NCBI GenBank assembly: GCA_022572825.1
Contig: JACZVE010000022.1
Location: 1-15,329, forward strand
DNA: 15,329 nucleotides
Origin: SAR324 cluster bacterium
GTDB lineage: Bacteria > SAR324 > JACQKK01
Direction of reading: 5' to 3'
The notes beneath the pieces are model-generated. The model saw nothing but the letters and a program-made list of their open reading frames with translations. It searched no databases and was not told the origin of the DNA. The position numbers and the translations under genes were made by a program. Shown here piece after piece: positions 14,246-15,329 of this stretch (the first letter of the stretch is position 1; the number at the start of each line of letters is the position of its first letter).

Positions 14246-15317
14246 CACATAGAAATAGCTTTTCGGCTGGGAGCCAGATTTTCACGGCCTTCCCGGGCGC
14301 GATGCCGTGCCGGCCCAGCACGTAATCGTCCACCACCATTTCCAGATAGGTCGCATCCTCCACTCCATCCGGCCCGGCACGCACCCGAACCCGGTTGGAC
14401 CCGCCATAGGGCCGGATTCCGTCCACGGTGGCCAACAGAGTGTTCGGGCGCGGCTTGCCGTCCAGCAGGAGCCGCACATCCGCGGCATGAATGCAGAGGT
14501 AGGCGGCCGCGCCGCAGGCAAAGCGTGGGTCGGCCTTCACGCGCAGCCCCAACCCTCCACAATGAACGGTGGTGTCGCCTTCATGCGCATTTGCCGCAAT
14601 CGTCACGGGCAGGACATTGTCCACGCCCAAGAACCGCGCGGTCTCGTGGCGGCTCGGGTGAGCGAAGATCCTGTCCTTCTCACCCACTTCCAGTACTCGC
14701 CCTTCCTCCAGCACCGCCACCCGGTCGCCCAGCATCTGCGCTTCCACGAAGTCGTGCGTTACCAGGATGACCGGAAGGGAAAGCCGCTGCTTGAGCTGGG
14801 CCATCTCACCGTGCAATTCCTCCCGCGTGCGGCGGTCAAGGGCGGAGAACGGCTCGTCCAGCAACAGCAGGCTGGGTTCGGAGGCCAGCGTGCGGGCCAG
14901 GGCAACGCGCTGCTTTTGGCCACCGGACAGCTCGCGGGGAAAGGCCTGCTCCCTGCCCTCCAGCCGGAAGAAACGCACCCATTGCTCCACCGCTGCCCGC
15001 ACGTCCACCCCGGCAGGGAGCCCGTAGGCGATGTTGGCGGCCACGGTGAGGTGGGGAAACACGGCGTAATCCTGAAACAGGTATCCGATGCGGCGATTAC
15101 GAATGGGCAGGCTTACGCCCAGGGCATGGTCGAACATGGACTCCCCGTCCATGCGGACGTAGCCTGCGTCCGGCTGAACGATACCGGAAATCAGGTTGAG
15201 CGTGAGGCTCTTGCCCGCACCGGAAGGCGCCAGCAGCACCAGCCATTCCTGCTCCACCCGGCCGGCAACGCGCAGCGAGAAGGCGCCGTAACGTTTTTCC
15301 AGTTCGAACTCCAGCAT
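14241..15317 (-). CDS. modC: ModC-like ABC transporter ATPase with C-terminal TOBE/MOP domain
   Basis: This is the cytoplasmic ATPase of an oxyanion importer, most likely for molybdate. The 358 residues include Walker A APSGAGKS (30-37), Q82 of the Q-loop in LFQDYAVFPHLTV, signature LSGGQKQR (130-137), Walker B LLLLDEP (150-156), D-loop SALD and H188 of the switch (THDF). From about 230 a regulatory region ends in a TOBE/MOP-type domain (ATVDGIRPYGGSNRVRVR from 296, then VDDYVLGRHGIAPGKAVKIW). Length matches ModC (about 350-360). Walker A has Ala instead of the first Gly, which is unusual. ATG 15317 has no ribosome site. The frame is open to the window edge, so coupling to an upstream modB or a slightly earlier start is possible. 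Sulfate- or tungstate-type importers are the alternatives. Confidence 0.85.
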   Translation of the reverse strand: MLEFELEKRYGAFSLRVAGRVEQEWLVLLAPSGAGKSLTLNLISGIVQPDAGYVRMDGESMFDHALGVSLPIRNRRIGYLFQDYAVFPHLTVAANIAYGLPAGVDVRAAVEQWVRFFRLEGREQAFPRELSGGQKQRVALARTLASEPSLLLLDEPFSALDRRTREELHGEMAQLKQRLSLPVILVTHDFVEAQMLGDRVAVLEEGRVLEVGEKDRIFAHPSRHETARFLGVDNVLPVTIAANAHEGDTTVHCGGLGLRVKADPRFACGAAAYLCIHAADVRLLLDGKPRPNTLLATVDGIRPYGGSNRVRVRAGPDGVEDATYLEMVVDDYVLGRHGIAPGKAVKIWLPAEKLFLCE

Positions 15318-15329
15318 GGGGCGATACCA

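Noticed and set aside
1..15329. CRISPR arrays, tRNA or rRNA genes, transposases, phage genes, toxin-antitoxin pairs
   Set aside because: I looked on both strands and saw no regularly spaced identical repeats, no cloverleaf with a CCA-type end, no rRNA core sequences and no proteins of those classes.

Overview
The window looks like chromosomal DNA of a GC-rich bacterium, most likely a member of the Proteobacteria (Pseudomonadota). I infer this from the mix of genes: a YdcH-like (DUF465) protein, a ComEC with its membrane core intact, HslVU, RlmE, a single-domain PilZ protein, a family 4 uracil-DNA glycosylase and ModC. I cannot assign genus or family from sequence alone. KorAB implies use of low-potential ferredoxin or flavodoxin chemistry, and LarC implies nickel-pincer cofactor assembly. 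No rRNA, tRNA, CRISPR array, transposase or phage gene is visible.

Layout. The left edge holds the 5' part of a small YdcH-like gene (minus), an AT-richer intergenic stretch, then comEC (minus). A divergent intergenic region separates comEC from a plus-strand block: korA and korB (overlapping by one base), rlmE, a long intergenic region rich in repeats, a small zinc-ribbon gene, a LOG-family gene and larC. larC runs 8 bases into a convergent minus-strand PilZ gene. A second long intergenic region carries another copy of the same dispersed repeat and a good sigma-70-like promoter. It leads into hslV, hslU and a family 4 uracil-DNA glycosylase gene (plus). After about 540 bases with no convincing gene come an SDR oxidoreductase gene and, at the right edge, modC. 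Both are on the minus strand, with modC upstream of the SDR gene.

Function. korAB encodes a two-subunit 2-oxoacid:ferredoxin oxidoreductase. hslVU encodes an ATP-dependent protease whose peptidase has a TTG start and a short propeptide before its catalytic threonine. larC encodes the nickel-inserting enzyme of lactate-racemase-type cofactor synthesis, with a long His-rich loop; its partners larA, larB and larE are not in this window. modC is the ATPase of a molybdate-type importer whose other subunits would lie off the right edge.

The least ordinary signals are non-coding: (i) two related intergenic copies of a roughly 230-270 bp element with a conserved hairpin; (ii) a REP-like doublet inside copy 1 and a 39-bp imperfect tandem repeat beyond it; (iii) seven units of a 12-nt periodic sequence beginning at the modC stop codon and reading in frame into the SDR gene. 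I do not see a clear new defence or biosynthetic system here.
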